The notes beneath the pieces are model-generated. The model was not told the origin of the DNA and searched no databases. It saw only the letters and a list, made by a program, of their open reading frames with translations. 40,492 bases of DNA. It comes from Chloroflexota bacterium (GTDB lineage: Bacteria > Chloroflexota > Limnocylindria > Limnocylindrales > CSP1-4). The stretch lies in contig JADDQH010000020.1 of NCBI GenBank assembly GCA_016781485.1, positions 1-40,492 of the forward strand, given 5' to 3'. How positions within the stretch are numbered: position 1 is the stretch's first letter; every line of letters begins with the position of its first letter. A program made the position numbers and the translations under genes. Of this stretch, positions 6,870 through 15,548 are shown in pieces.

Positions 6870-9815
6870 TCACCGGAGTACGACGAAGGCATCGAGATCG
6901 ACACGAGGGCGGCCGAGCGTCCCGCTGACGCGGACAACGATCGTGCGCGTCGCCGACGTGGGCCAGTTGCGCGCCCAGACGAGACGCCGGTGCTGCCAGG
7001 TACTCGCATATAGGTCGACGGTCGCGATCAGCGTCCCGTTGACGTAGATGGCAGCCTTGCCCCGCGTCGGGCCGCGGCTCGAGACGAGAGCCACGGAACG
7101 ACCGGTCGCAGTCAACGTCGCCGTCGCGCCTGTCGCCGACGCGGCCTTCGCCCTGCCGCCCCAATAGCTTGTCCACTCCGCGTTCGTCCAGCGCCCGCGA
7201 TACGTGATGGCGTTGCTCGACTCCTGGTACCCCACAACGCTGAACCGCGGACCGTAGGCGAATGCGCCGACGTTGCCAGCCTTGTCGACCGCGCGCACGG
7301 CGAAGCGGTAGGCATGGCCGGGGGTGAGGTTTCGGGTGAGAGAAGCGGCGGTGAGTGTTCTGGAGAGGGTCGTCCAGCTCCCGGCGTCCACCTGCTGTCG
7401 GACTTCGTATCGAGCGATCCCGCTGGTCGCGTCGGACCCTGACCAGCGGAGCCGGACTGGGACCGCGCCCGACACCAGCGATGTCTCAGAAGCCAGCACG
7501 TGCCGTGGTGCCGTCGCAACGGGCGCAACCGTGTCGAGAACGATGGTGTCGCTGATCGCTTCGCTCCAGTTGCCTGCCGCGTCGCGCCACTGGGCCCACA
7601 CGGTCGCCGTCCCGTCCGCATGGGGAAGCGTCCAGTTGACCGTCGGGGCGTAGGTCAACATCGGGTCGTCCAGGGACAGGTCGACGTGCGTGACACCTGA
7701 CAGAGCGTCGCTGGCCGGTACAGACACCGAGACGGCGCTCGTTCTCGTGTACGTCGCGCCTCGAGCGATCGAGATCGAGCCGGTGGGTGGGTCGAAGTCG
7801 ACGATGAACGTGCGGCTGGCAGGGGTCCGGTCCGCCAGGCCGTCTCCCCGCCGGGCGCGGACGCTGAATGTCGAAGTGCCTTGATCCTCGCGGTAAAGCG
7901 GGGTCGGGCTGGCGCACGCGTACCAGTTCGACGCGTCATACCGACACTGGAACGTGGCGTCTGGGTCCGGCGACGAGAACTCCGTCGACGACCGCCGGCC
8001 GTTCGTGGCGAGCGCCGTTGCATCCATCACGGTCTCGGGGCGCGGCCCGGGAACGACGGCCAGCTCGTAGCTCGTCCTCGCCTCCTGGACATCCGCGCTG
8101 GGCGGGACGAATTCCGCTTCGAACGGGTGCGTTCCGAGGGCGCGCGTGACGCCGTGCGTGAGGGAGTCGCTGCTGCCCGACACCGTCTTCGTGGCCAGCA
8201 GCTCGCCGGTGACGGAGTCGCGGATCGTCAGCGTTCCACCCTCCACCGCCGCCCCGGCGGTGAGGCGGGCGATCAGATCGGCTGACTCCCCGGCCGCCAC
8301 GCCATCATCCGTGACCGTTGCGAGGTGCAGCTTCGTCGCCGTGCCGACCTCTACCTGGACCGGCACGGACGCGGAATCCCGGTAGAAATCCTCCCCTCGG
8401 TAGTACCCCGTGAGCTCCTGCTTCCCCGGCGGCAGCGTGATCTTGTACCGGTACTCCAGGCGCGACGGATCCTCGAGGACCCGAGATGTCGGGCCATATT
8501 GCTGCACGCCCTTGACGAAGAGGTTGACGTAGCCGGCCGCGGGCGCGGGATAGACGGTCAGGACCACCGTCGCAGTGGCGGGTCCGAACTGTGGCACCGA
8601 CTCGAGTTCCACCGTCGTCGTCGTCGGCTGCAACCCGCTTGCGCGCAGGAGGACGCGACGTGCCGTCCGCGGAGTCTCATCTGGGATCGCAAGCACGGCG
8701 GACCGATTTCCTCGTGCCGTTGGGACGGCTCTGGCGGAAACGGAGCACGACTCGCCCACCGCCAGCTCCTTGCCGGAGCACGTGTCCGAGGTGATCTCGA
8801 AGTCGCCGGGATGATGGCCCTGGAACCGCGCACTCCCCAACGTGGTCGCGATCGTCCCGCTGTTCGTGAAGCTCGCCGTCTGCTCGCCCGTCGGCGAGCC
8901 GACGTCGACCATGCCGAGATACGCGTCGTCGATCGATGGATCGAGGGCCACGATCGGATCGTCATTCCCGTAGCGGACCGAGCCGCTCACGACGTAGGAG
9001 TCGTAGCACGTGAGGCGGAAGTCGGCGGATAGGACCGCCAGATCGCCCTCGGCGAACTCGATCTCGTGGATCGTGAACGTTCCGCCGCCGTTGCAGTCAT
9101 TGCCGTCGCCGGCCGAGACCCCGGCGTAGAGGGACGCCGTCGTGAAGGCGTCGGTGGGCGGCGGCACCTCGTAGGTACCCGCCGCGATCGGCTTCTCCTT
9201 GTCCCCGAAGTGGACTCCCCACCGGCCTCCGGTGACCTGGAATGCCGTCGGTGATGTCGTGCCTGCTGGGAAGGCCCGGGCGGTGATCCGATCTTTCGGG
9301 AGCGCGAACACGCCGTGCCAGTCCGCGCCCGGTGGGAGCGAGATCGAGTACCCGAGGCCCGACTGTGGATCCAGGTCCACCGAGACCATGCTGCCAGGTG
9401 ACGTGTCCAGGACGAGATCCTGCGTGACGACCGGCGACCAGCCGTCGCTCTGGTAGCGCACCTGCCCGTAGACCCGCCGAGGACCGTCGGGTCCGGGCGC
9501 CAATCCCCACTCGCCGTGCTTCGGGACGGAGCTGCCGTTGACGAGGACGCCGTCGGCGATGTCACCGTCGTTCGAGAGCCGGTAGTCGGTGATGACGTCT
9601 CCGCCCGTCTCGATGAACGCGACGGGGACGCTGGTCGTTCGGACGAATGGAGCGTCGTCGATGAACAGCCTCAGCGCCGGGACGTCGCTATTCGCCGCAA
9701 GCATCCCGGCGAACGCGAACTGCGACACGGCAGCGAGTCCGAGCGCGGTGACAAGCCGGTGGAGGGAACGAGGGATGCGTCGCGAGGGTCGAGAGCCGGT
9801 TCTGCTGCCGCGCAC
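6870..9815 (-). CDS. Large secreted multidomain protein (ASH/Ig-like/FN3 with C-terminal beta-sandwich module)
   Basis: A 981-residue exported protein. GTG 9815 is preceded by GGGGGGTGA. A basic N-terminus and hydrophobic stretch (LVTALGLAAVSQFAFAG) form the signal peptide. Residues about 298-393 look like a choice-of-anchor-D/ASH domain (SFTNSGTIATTLGSARFQG, then GDFEI and the TC...GESC cysteine pair). About 400-586 are two Ig-like repeats. About 650-757 is an Ig-type segment ending in WRDAAGNWSEAISDTIVLD. About 758-862 is an FN3 domain (YEVRQQVDAGSWTTL, then YRFAVRAVDKAGNVG). The last 118 residues are a module (YQESSNAITYRGRW ... LDAFVVLR) that also occurs in the 1029-residue protein at 16269-19358. 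No catalytic motif is visible; adhesion or polysaccharide binding is likely but unproven. Confidence 0.85.
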   Translation of the reverse strand: MRGSRTGSRPSRRIPRSLHRLVTALGLAAVSQFAFAGMLAANSDVPALRLFIDDAPFVRTTSVPVAFIETGGDVITDYRLSNDGDIADGVLVNGSSVPKHGEWGLAPGPDGPRRVYGQVRYQSDGWSPVVTQDLVLDTSPGSMVSVDLDPQSGLGYSISLPPGADWHGVFALPKDRITARAFPAGTTSPTAFQVTGGRWGVHFGDKEKPIAAGTYEVPPPTDAFTTASLYAGVSAGDGNDCNGGGTFTIHEIEFAEGDLAVLSADFRLTCYDSYVVSGSVRYGNDDPIVALDPSIDDAYLGMVDVGSPTGEQTASFTNSGTIATTLGSARFQGHHPGDFEITSDTCSGKELAVGESCSVSARAVPTARGNRSAVLAIPDETPRTARRVLLRASGLQPTTTTVELESVPQFGPATATVVLTVYPAPAAGYVNLFVKGVQQYGPTSRVLEDPSRLEYRYKITLPPGKQELTGYYRGEDFYRDSASVPVQVEVGTATKLHLATVTDDGVAAGESADLIARLTAGAAVEGGTLTIRDSVTGELLATKTVSGSSDSLTHGVTRALGTHPFEAEFVPPSADVQEARTSYELAVVPGPRPETVMDATALATNGRRSSTEFSSPDPDATFQCRYDASNWYACASPTPLYREDQGTSTFSVRARRGDGLADRTPASRTFIVDFDPPTGSISIARGATYTRTSAVSVSVPASDALSGVTHVDLSLDDPMLTYAPTVNWTLPHADGTATVWAQWRDAAGNWSEAISDTIVLDTVAPVATAPRHVLASETSLVSGAVPVRLRWSGSDATSGIARYEVRQQVDAGSWTTLSRTLTAASLTRNLTPGHAYRFAVRAVDKAGNVGAFAYGPRFSVVGYQESSNAITYRGRWTNAEWTSYWGGRAKAASATGATATLTATGRSVALVSSRGPTRGKAAIYVNGTLIATVDLYASTWQHRRLVWARNWPTSATRTIVVRVSGTLGRPRVDLDAFVVLR

Positions 9816-10214
9816 TGTTCACCCCCCTGTCGCGGCGACGCTCTCCGCGGTCGAGCCATCGTGCGTACGCTGAGAGCGTTCGTCAATAGCCTTGCTGCCG
9901 TCGATCCCCTATTCGCAGATACCGATCCGGATGGCCGTCTGCCGGATGACAACGGCGCCGAGAGCTCCGGCTGATGGGCCGCCAACCACGGCATCGCCGA
10001 GGAACTATGGCCGGCGAATGGCGAACCTCGTGAACGCGAGCGAACGAAGAGCTCTCCGACTCCTGCCTCGCCCGTCAGCGTCCGCGCAGACGTGCCCTCG
10101 CGACCTCGAGTCCGATCTCCTCTCGGACGTCTCGCGTCGCTCGCCCGCTCGATCACGGATGTTCTCGCTCGTCTCCGATCGTCGGGCGATCCTGCTCGCC
10201 GACGACGAGGGAGT
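9816..10214. other. Intergenic stretch of about 400 bases, mostly empty
   Basis: It separates two minus-strand units. The right part (9887-10214) contains only low-quality open frames on both strands (Arg/Ser/Pro-rich). The left part holds the promoter and leader of the 981-residue gene. I see no RNA gene or repeat. Confidence 0.5.
9858..9886 (-). promoter_or_regulatory. Sigma-70-type promoter for the 981-residue secreted protein
   Basis: On the minus strand, TTGACG (9886-9881) is separated by 17 bases from CACGAT (9863-9858). This predicts a leader of about 35 bases before the GTG at 9815. The -35 box is close to consensus, which is rare in this GC-rich window. Confidence 0.5.
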
Positions 10215-10885
10215 CTAGCGACGCGGGCCCGACCCGCCCTGCTTCAGCCCGGGTGCCGAATAGCTGAACTCGATCGTGGCGCCCGTCTGCCGCGCTCCAA
10301 GCCGTTCAAGGAGCGCCTTCGAGGCCCGATTCGTCACGTCGTACTCAGCGGTTGCCGCAGAGGCGCCGGAGGACCGGGCAGCACCGAGAGCCCGAGCGAG
10401 CAGAGCAGACGCTATACCCCTCCTCCGATACGCGCGGACAACGCCGACCATCCCGACTCGAGGAACGGGGCGGTTCATCCACACACGGACCAGGCCGACG
10501 TAGTCGCCGTCGCCGCATCGACGCCATTGAGATGCGTATCCGGATCGAATTCCGGGTCGCGGAACGTGTTGGCGTGGAACTCCGCTGGGCTGCTGCGCCA
10601 ACCCGCGGTGCCCGGAACGTCGCCCCGCAGCTCGTCGTCGAGCAGCCTGAGCCGGTCGACATCCGCCCCGCCTGCGGATCGAACCACCCCTCCTGCGGGC
10701 ATGTCGACGTCCCGCAACGCTTCGAGAGCGTCATCGAGAGCGAACTCCACGATCGCCTCCCGCCGCGAGGCGACGAATCCCGCTTCGAGAAGGGCTTGAT
10801 GGTCGGCCTGCGCGTGCTCGTCGACCACGGTGATGACGGTCACGCGACGTGACCTGGCCAAGGCGGACGCGGCCAGGGCTTGCAT
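10215..10885 (-). pseudogene. GNAT acetyltransferase split by a one-base frameshift
   Basis: Two minus-strand frames form one protein. The 5' frame (10885 to about 10510) reads LAASALARSRRVTVITVVDE, then EALRDVDMPAGGVVRSAGGA and PAEFHANTFRDPEFDPDT, up to GVDAAT, then goes off-family. The 3' frame continues from about 10512: GDYVGLVRVWMNRPVPRVGM, then the acetyl-CoA loop RAYRRRGIASALLARAL and the C-terminal ASKALLERLGA, to the stop at 10215. Adding one G near 10508-10512 (ACGGCG to ACGGGCG) joins them exactly. The 5' end may also be decayed: the sequence begins in the middle of what looks like an upstream GNAT half, and frame pieces continue to about 10970. Confidence 0.7.
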
Positions 10886-11091
10886 CCGTGGTCCAGCCGC
10901 CCTGCGGCCGGACCACGCAACGCCCGTCGGGGCGCAGGTACGTGGTGAACAGATCGGACAGCTTAGCCCTCAGTACCCGACGGCTCGAGCGTCCCCGCGT
11001 TGATCGCTTCCCGCGGTGTAGGCGCCGGACGCCAGGCGGCAGATGGATCTGTGCCTCCATGGGTCAGCTGACGCCGAGGTGGAGGTTTGCG

Positions 11092-11571
11092 TCAACTCGG
11101 CCGCGAGATCGTGTCGCCGGCGGGAAAATCGTCCTGCGCCACCGTCAGAGTAAGCAGACAACGGTCGATGGCGAACTCGAACAGCACGTATGCGTCGAAG
11201 CCGGGCCAGGGCGAGGACGCGTTCCGCTCAGCCAGAAACTGCCTGGTGATGCCGTCCCACGTCCCACGGTCGGTCACTTCGGTCGCCGATCCGGTGACGT
11301 AGAAGCCATCGTCGTGTCTCGGCGGCGCGAACGTCTCCGTGTGCAAGGCGTACCGACCATCGCGCCGAAGGTCGTCCAGCTTGGGTCCCGGCACGATCAG
11401 GGCGAACAGACCATCGTCGGTCAGGATCGGGCAGATGGGATGGACTCGCGGGCCGCCGTCACGACGGACCGTACCGAGGAACCCGAGTCCGACGCCGTAC
11501 TCGTAGAACAGGTCGCGTCCCTTTGCCGCGAGGTCCCGACGCTGAATGCGGAAATCGCCCCACGTGACCAT
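11092..11571 (-). CDS. Pyridoxamine 5'-phosphate oxidase-fold flavin/F420-binding protein
   Basis: A 159-residue split-barrel protein. The family pattern is visible: GLGFLGTVRRDGGPRVHPIC, then PILTDDGLFALIVPGPKLDD, DLRRDGRYALHT, and a C-terminal barrel strand (GFYVTGSATEV). Such proteins bind FMN, F420 or haem and reduce or oxidise small molecules; the cofactor cannot be decided here. ATG 11571 lies 5 bases after the stop of the methyltransferase gene, so the two are co-transcribed and probably translationally coupled. A longer open frame upstream is the antisense or overlap of that gene. Confidence 0.8.
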   Translation of the reverse strand: MVTWGDFRIQRRDLAAKGRDLFYEYGVGLGFLGTVRRDGGPRVHPICPILTDDGLFALIVPGPKLDDLRRDGRYALHTETFAPPRHDDGFYVTGSATEVTDRGTWDGITRQFLAERNASSPWPGFDAYVLFEFAIDRCLLTLTVAQDDFPAGDTISRPS

Positions 11572-11576
11572 CAGGC

Positions 11577-12377
11577 TTATCCCTTCGACGCCTTCAGCGA
11601 GAAGAGGAGGGGAACGTTCTCGCGACCTGGAACGCGATACCAGCCGTCCTCGCCCCTCACCATCAAAGGCAGCCACTGGAACATGCAGAACGGGAACTCG
11701 TGGAGGAACTCGACGCGCAGACCGGCGCGGGTGAGGGCGTTGATGATGTCCGACAGCGGGTGCTGCCACTCATAGGACGTCTTGTTCTCGAGCACGGCAT
11801 TCCGGTCGGCGTATGAGCCGTCCTTCGTCTCCTCGATCGCTCCGCTATCGAAGTAGGACCCGCTCGCCACGAGCTCGCCGCCTCGCTCACTGAGCATCCC
11901 ACCGACGGGATGCTGCTCCACGATGTAGAACAAGCCGCCCGGCGCGAGGAAGTGCGCGATCACCTCGCCCCACCTGACGAGGTCGGGCAGCCAGCACAGG
12001 ACGCCGTAGGACGTGAAGACGACGTCGAACTCACCATCGAGCCGCTTCGGCAGCTCGTAGAGGTCCGAGCACACGAACCGCGCCGGCACGCCCACCTCCT
12101 CGCTCAGCCGCCGCGCAAGGGCGATGGCCTGCGCGGAGAAGTCGGCGCCCACGACCTGAGCGCCGCGTCTCGCCCACGAAAGTGTGTCCATCCCGAAGTG
12201 GCACTGGAGATGCAGAAGCCTCCTGCCCTGGACGTCGCCGACCTCTTCCACCTCGATCGCCTTGAGTGTCGAGCTACCAGCTCGGAAACTTTCGAGGTCG
12301 TACGCATGCGGAGTGCGGACGTGCAGGGAGACCAACTCGTCCCATAGCGCCCGGTTCGTCTCCAGCCGCGCGTCCAT
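11577..12377 (-). CDS. Class I SAM-dependent methyltransferase
   Basis: A 266-residue protein with a Rossmann methyltransferase core. Motif I is LLHLQCHFGMDTLSWARRGA (degenerate: usual DxGxGxG is replaced by LQCHFGMD, a known variant). Motif II region is VVGADFSAQAIALARRL; then FVCSDLYELP and DVVFTSYGVLCWLPD. The C-terminal half (YFDSG, YEWQHPLSDIINALTRAG, FCMFQWLPLM) may form the substrate cap. ATG 12377 is preceded by AGGAGG on the minus strand. First gene of a two-gene unit with the PPOX-fold protein. Substrate unknown. Confidence 0.88.
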   Translation of the reverse strand: MDARLETNRALWDELVSLHVRTPHAYDLESFRAGSSTLKAIEVEEVGDVQGRRLLHLQCHFGMDTLSWARRGAQVVGADFSAQAIALARRLSEEVGVPARFVCSDLYELPKRLDGEFDVVFTSYGVLCWLPDLVRWGEVIAHFLAPGGLFYIVEQHPVGGMLSERGGELVASGSYFDSGAIEETKDGSYADRNAVLENKTSYEWQHPLSDIINALTRAGLRVEFLHEFPFCMFQWLPLMVRGEDGWYRVPGRENVPLLFSLKASKG

Positions 12378-12617
12378 CCGGCAGCACCTCCTCGTGGCCT
12401 CGTCCCGACGGAAGCGGCGGCCTCGTTACGGTCGCGCCGGCGCTTACTCTAGCGGTCAGTCATAGGTCCATGAGGACGATGGAGTCGCGGGGGCGGCTCC
12501 ATCGTCGCGACGGCGAGAGTCGACTGCACCCATCTCTTCGTGGTTGCCCGTCGCGTGCCCCGGCCACCTCGCTTCACGACAACGCGGGTAGATTAGGGTC
12601 AAGCAAAGGAGGCCTGG

Positions 12618-13070
12618 ATGAACACTCAGCTGATCATCGCGCTGGTTGTGATCGCGGTCATCGTCGTGGCCGTTCTCGCGTTCGCAGCGACACGCATGCG
12701 CGCCAAGAACGCGGAGCAGAACCGGGCGGAGGCTCTTGAGCACCGGAGAGAAGCGGGCATCCGCTCGGCCCGAGCGGAGAGTGAGCGCGCCGCCGCTGAA
12801 GAGCAGGCGGCCCGAGCAAGGCGCGAGCGTGCCGAGGTCGAGGAGCGAGCTCGGCGAGCAGAGCAGGAGGCAGGAGAGAGGGCCGCGAGAGCAGAGCAGG
12901 AGCGCGCGGAGGCGCAAGACCTCGAGCAACGTGCCCGGAAGCTCGCGCCCGACCTCGATCAGGGAGGAGCGGGGAACGAGCGCGATCAGCGGATCGAGCG
13001 CGAGCGCGCCCAGGCCACCGAGCACGATCAGCGCGCCCGCCAGCTCGAACGAGAGCAGAACACGAGGTAG
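12618..13070 (+). CDS. Membrane-anchored Ala/Glu/Arg coiled-coil protein
   Basis: A 150-residue protein. Residues 1-25 are one N-terminal membrane span (LIIALVVIAVIVVAVLAFAA). Nearly all the rest is a highly charged helix of A, E, R and Q (repeats such as RAEAEQERA), interrupted by KLAPDLDQGGAG. ATG 12618 has a strong AAAGGAGG site. The composition predicts a long single helix or coiled coil on the cytoplasmic side. Low complexity prevents assignment to a family. Confidence 0.7.
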   Translation: MNTQLIIALVVIAVIVVAVLAFAATRMRAKNAEQNRAEALEHRREAGIRSARAESERAAAEEQAARARRERAEVEERARRAEQEAGERAARAEQERAEAQDLEQRARKLAPDLDQGGAGNERDQRIERERAQATEHDQRARQLEREQNTR

Positions 13071-13245
13071 GCGGAGGCGCCGCAGCCGAGTCTCCGGCTC
13101 GCGACTGAGAGGGTGACGATCGATGGAGGTACGCCGAGGCGTGTGCTGCTCGGTCTAACCTACTCACCCGTCGATCCTGCTTTCAGAGGCGCGCCCTAGC
13201 TCGTTTCGCGCGCCTTGTCGCTGACGGCGCGGTGGGTGTGACGAC

Positions 13246-13749
13246 GTGGCGCAACCTGGCCTGCACTTCGAGTATCCCGCCTTCGAGCGATCCAGCCTCT
13301 CCGATCACGCCGACGAGTCCGGGAACGGGACCGCCGCGAACTGGGGCACTGCCGCCGCCGTCGCCCAGATCGAGGCTGCGGCGCAGACCGTCTATGGGAA
13401 GGGGCTCGGCCCGGTCGCGATCGGCGACATCAGCTTCGAGCACGGCGGCGACATCGATGGCCACAAGACGCACGAGAACGGTCTGGATGTCGACATCCGG
13501 CCGATGCGGAAGGACCCGCAGCAGGCGCTGCGTGGCACGTACTGGTACTGGGAGAGCTACGACCGGGCCGCGACCCGCGAGCTCGTCCGGACGATCCGCG
13601 CTACGGCGCCCGGGCACGTGAAGCTGATCTACTTCAACGACCCGGTCCTGGTCCGCGAGGGGCTCACGACGTCGTACCCCTACCACGATGGCCACCTGCA
13701 CATCCGCTACGGCGAGAGGTACCACCCGAACTCCTATTACGACCTCTGA
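13246..13749 (+). CDS. MepA-like LAS-family metallopeptidase (murein endopeptidase type)
   Basis: A 167-residue protein with the zinc-site pattern of penicillin-insensitive murein endopeptidase (LAS/M15-M74 group): a first His/Asp cluster HKTHENGLDVDI at about residues 73-85, and the late HxH motif YPYHDGHLHIRY near the end. The conserved ISFEHGGDIDG segment is also present. This family cuts peptide cross-links in peptidoglycan. GTG 13246 is the first usable start: the frame has a TGA at 13222, leaving no room for a signal peptide, which is odd for a wall enzyme. It may be exported otherwise, or the gene may be 5'-truncated. Confidence 0.8.
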   Translation: MAQPGLHFEYPAFERSSLSDHADESGNGTAANWGTAAAVAQIEAAAQTVYGKGLGPVAIGDISFEHGGDIDGHKTHENGLDVDIRPMRKDPQQALRGTYWYWESYDRAATRELVRTIRATAPGHVKLIYFNDPVLVREGLTTSYPYHDGHLHIRYGERYHPNSYYDL

Positions 13750-13895
13750 ACCGATCTCGTTCGCTTGCGGCTCGACCCCACGCCCGCGAGCGATCGATCA
13801 CGCGTGGGAGATCAGTGACCGGCCGGCGCCGTCTCGCGCGAGCACGGTTGACGGCCGCGACCACCGGCTGTAACGTTAAAAGCTACTAGTCATAG

Positions 13896-13912
13896 AGACC
13901 GTCGATCGGTCT
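13896..13912. promoter_or_regulatory. Inverted repeat, likely operator upstream of the 255-residue gene
   Basis: AGACCG-TCGAT-CGGTCT, 6-bp perfect arms around a 5-base centre, lies 21 bases before the start codon. It follows an unusually AT-rich patch (13871-13895, AACGTTAAAAGCTACTAGT) that may be a promoter. The placement would let a dimeric regulator block transcription. Confidence 0.4.
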
Positions 13913-13932
13913 GATCGCACAGGGGGTGAACG

Positions 13933-14700
13933 ATGACGAGTAGACAAGAACAGCCGCAGCCGAAGGACCTCGATACCAGCGAGCGGATGACGACGAGCGG
14001 GCGCGCGGTGCTCCAGGGCATCGCGCACGAGGCGGAGGGCGAGCACGAGACCGAGAAGGGTGCCCTCCAGAGGGTGGAGCCGACCGAGGTCGAGAGGATC
14101 ATCAACAGCTGGCCGGATGCGCAGAAGAACGTCGCTCGGCAGATGCTCGGGAAGTACGGCCCGCCGAACGAGGCGACGCCGACGAAGCTGGTCTGGTATC
14201 GGAACGGTCCATGGAAGCGGACCGAAGTGTCGAGCGAGGTCGTCGCGCACAACTGGCCGGTGCCGCACAGCGACTTCCTGACCCAGACCATCGACTACCG
14301 GGTGCCGCCGGAGAAGGCGACTCTGATCGCGCAGTTCGACGGCAGCATCATCGTCGATCGGACGAAGGGGGAAGTGTCGGCGCGCTGCGACTCGGAGTCG
14401 GCGAACGCCCTCGGGCTGAACATGGTCCATGAGATCGTGACCGGCAAGCGGAGCGTCGAAGACGCCAGAGAGATGACCGCCCAGAACACGGCTGCCTACA
14501 ACCTCGGCCGCAACGCCCCCTACGCCGAGCGTCTCGTGTTCGAGGTCCCACAGGGCGGCACCGAAGACCTCGATGTGACCACGATCCCGCACGCGGTCCT
14601 CCAGCAGACGGCGGGGAAGCTCAAGGATCTGGTCACCCCGGGCGCGGGCGACGAAGCGACGGACCGCGTGACTGGCCCGGACGCTCCGGTCCGGTCCTAG
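13933..14700 (+). CDS. Conserved-looking protein of unknown function, 255 residues
   Basis: ATG 13933 has GGGGGTGAAC upstream. No signal peptide or membrane span. The N-terminal 45 residues are polar and probably disordered (TSRQEQPQPKDLDTSERM). Residues about 50-230 look globular and well conserved in style: IINSWPDAQKNVARQMLGKY, then KLVWYRNGPWKRTEV, VPHSDFLTQTIDYRVPPEK, LNMVHEIVTGKRSVEDAR, AYNLGRNAPYAERLVFEVP. No catalytic motif that I can name. The gene is monocistronic and followed by a weak hairpin region before the convergent GNAT gene. Confidence 0.8.
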   Translation: MTSRQEQPQPKDLDTSERMTTSGRAVLQGIAHEAEGEHETEKGALQRVEPTEVERIINSWPDAQKNVARQMLGKYGPPNEATPTKLVWYRNGPWKRTEVSSEVVAHNWPVPHSDFLTQTIDYRVPPEKATLIAQFDGSIIVDRTKGEVSARCDSESANALGLNMVHEIVTGKRSVEDAREMTAQNTAAYNLGRNAPYAERLVFEVPQGGTEDLDVTTIPHAVLQQTAGKLKDLVTPGAGDEATDRVTGPDAPVRS

Positions 14701-14837
14701 CGGGCGACAAGCGGCGCCGACCTCAGCGGGCCGCACTGTCCGAGGCTCGGGAGCGGCCGTTCTAACCCTCTCGGCCCGATCGCTCCCACCTCGCCAGCCG
14801 AGGTATCGCGGTCTCCCGAGTCTTTGGGCGGCGTTGT

Positions 14838-15548
14838 TCACTCCACGCTGAGATCCGTCGCGTACTGGACCAGCCCGAGCTTGCGCGCCACCGCCTGCGA
14901 GGCGAGGTTGTCCCAGGACGTGCTGTAAAGCGGGATGCGCCCCATCGCTCGGATGGCGTGAGCCCATCCGGCTACGGCCGCTCCGGCGTAGCCCCGGCCG
15001 CGATACCCGTCCAGCGTCTCGACACCTGCCTCGGCCGCACGCGAGGTGAGGCGCGCGCTGTAGCACAGGGAGACGGCATCGCCGTCCTCGACCACCGCCA
15101 CGCGCGGCTCTCGTGCCTCGAATGCCCCGGCCATCTCCTCCAGGTCGGGGACCATCCGTCGGAGCAGATGGAGCTCGGAACGCGTGATCCGCGTGACATT
15201 CACGGGCACGGGTAGCTCGTCGGGGAATCGGTACGCCGGCCCCGACTCGACCCACCGGATCTCCTGATCCTCCCGAAGCGCCGCCAGCATGGCGTCCATG
15301 CTGCGTGGCTCCGCCCGTAGGTCGTCGCGCACGGGCTCCTCCGCCGCGAGCTGCTCGAGGTTGCGGGCGGTCTCGACCGGCACGTCGTGGCGGAACCGCC
15401 AGAGAACGCCCGCTCTGGTGCGGCCGAAGAAGAACCGCGGCGCGCGGTCTCCGCCCGGCTCGTTCACGCGGCGGATGCGACCGTCGGGGTCGTGTGTGAA
15501 CAGCGCGTCGACCCGGATCTCCAGAAGTTCCAGATCGGAGACGGCCAT
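14838..15548 (-). CDS. GNAT family N-acetyltransferase, two-domain
   Basis: A 236-residue protein. An N-terminal domain (residues about 1-115) senses or positions substrate: LEIRVDALFTHDPDGRIRRV, FFFGRTRAGVLWRFRHDVP. The C-terminal GNAT core has VAVVEDGDAVSLCYSARLTS, the acetyl-CoA-binding loop LDGYRGRGYAGAAVAGWAHA, and IPLYSTSWDNLASQAVARKL. ATG 15548 overlaps the TGA of the VOC gene (TGATG), so translation is coupled. Comparable to the truncated GNAT at 1094, which keeps only the N-terminal part. Substrate unknown. Confidence 0.85.
   Translation of the reverse strand: MAVSDLELLEIRVDALFTHDPDGRIRRVNEPGGDRAPRFFFGRTRAGVLWRFRHDVPVETARNLEQLAAEEPVRDDLRAEPRSMDAMLAALREDQEIRWVESGPAYRFPDELPVPVNVTRITRSELHLLRRMVPDLEEMAGAFEAREPRVAVVEDGDAVSLCYSARLTSRAAEAGVETLDGYRGRGYAGAAVAGWAHAIRAMGRIPLYSTSWDNLASQAVARKLGLVQYATDLSVE

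Noticed and set aside
5654-7009. Minus-strand 451-residue frame
   Set aside because: Covers several plus-strand genes in antisense; composition typical of a shadow in GC-rich DNA.
14728-14761. GGCCGC ... GCGGCC as a terminator after the 255-residue gene
   Set aside because: Six-bp stem with a long loop; possible but not above chance in this GC-rich DNA.
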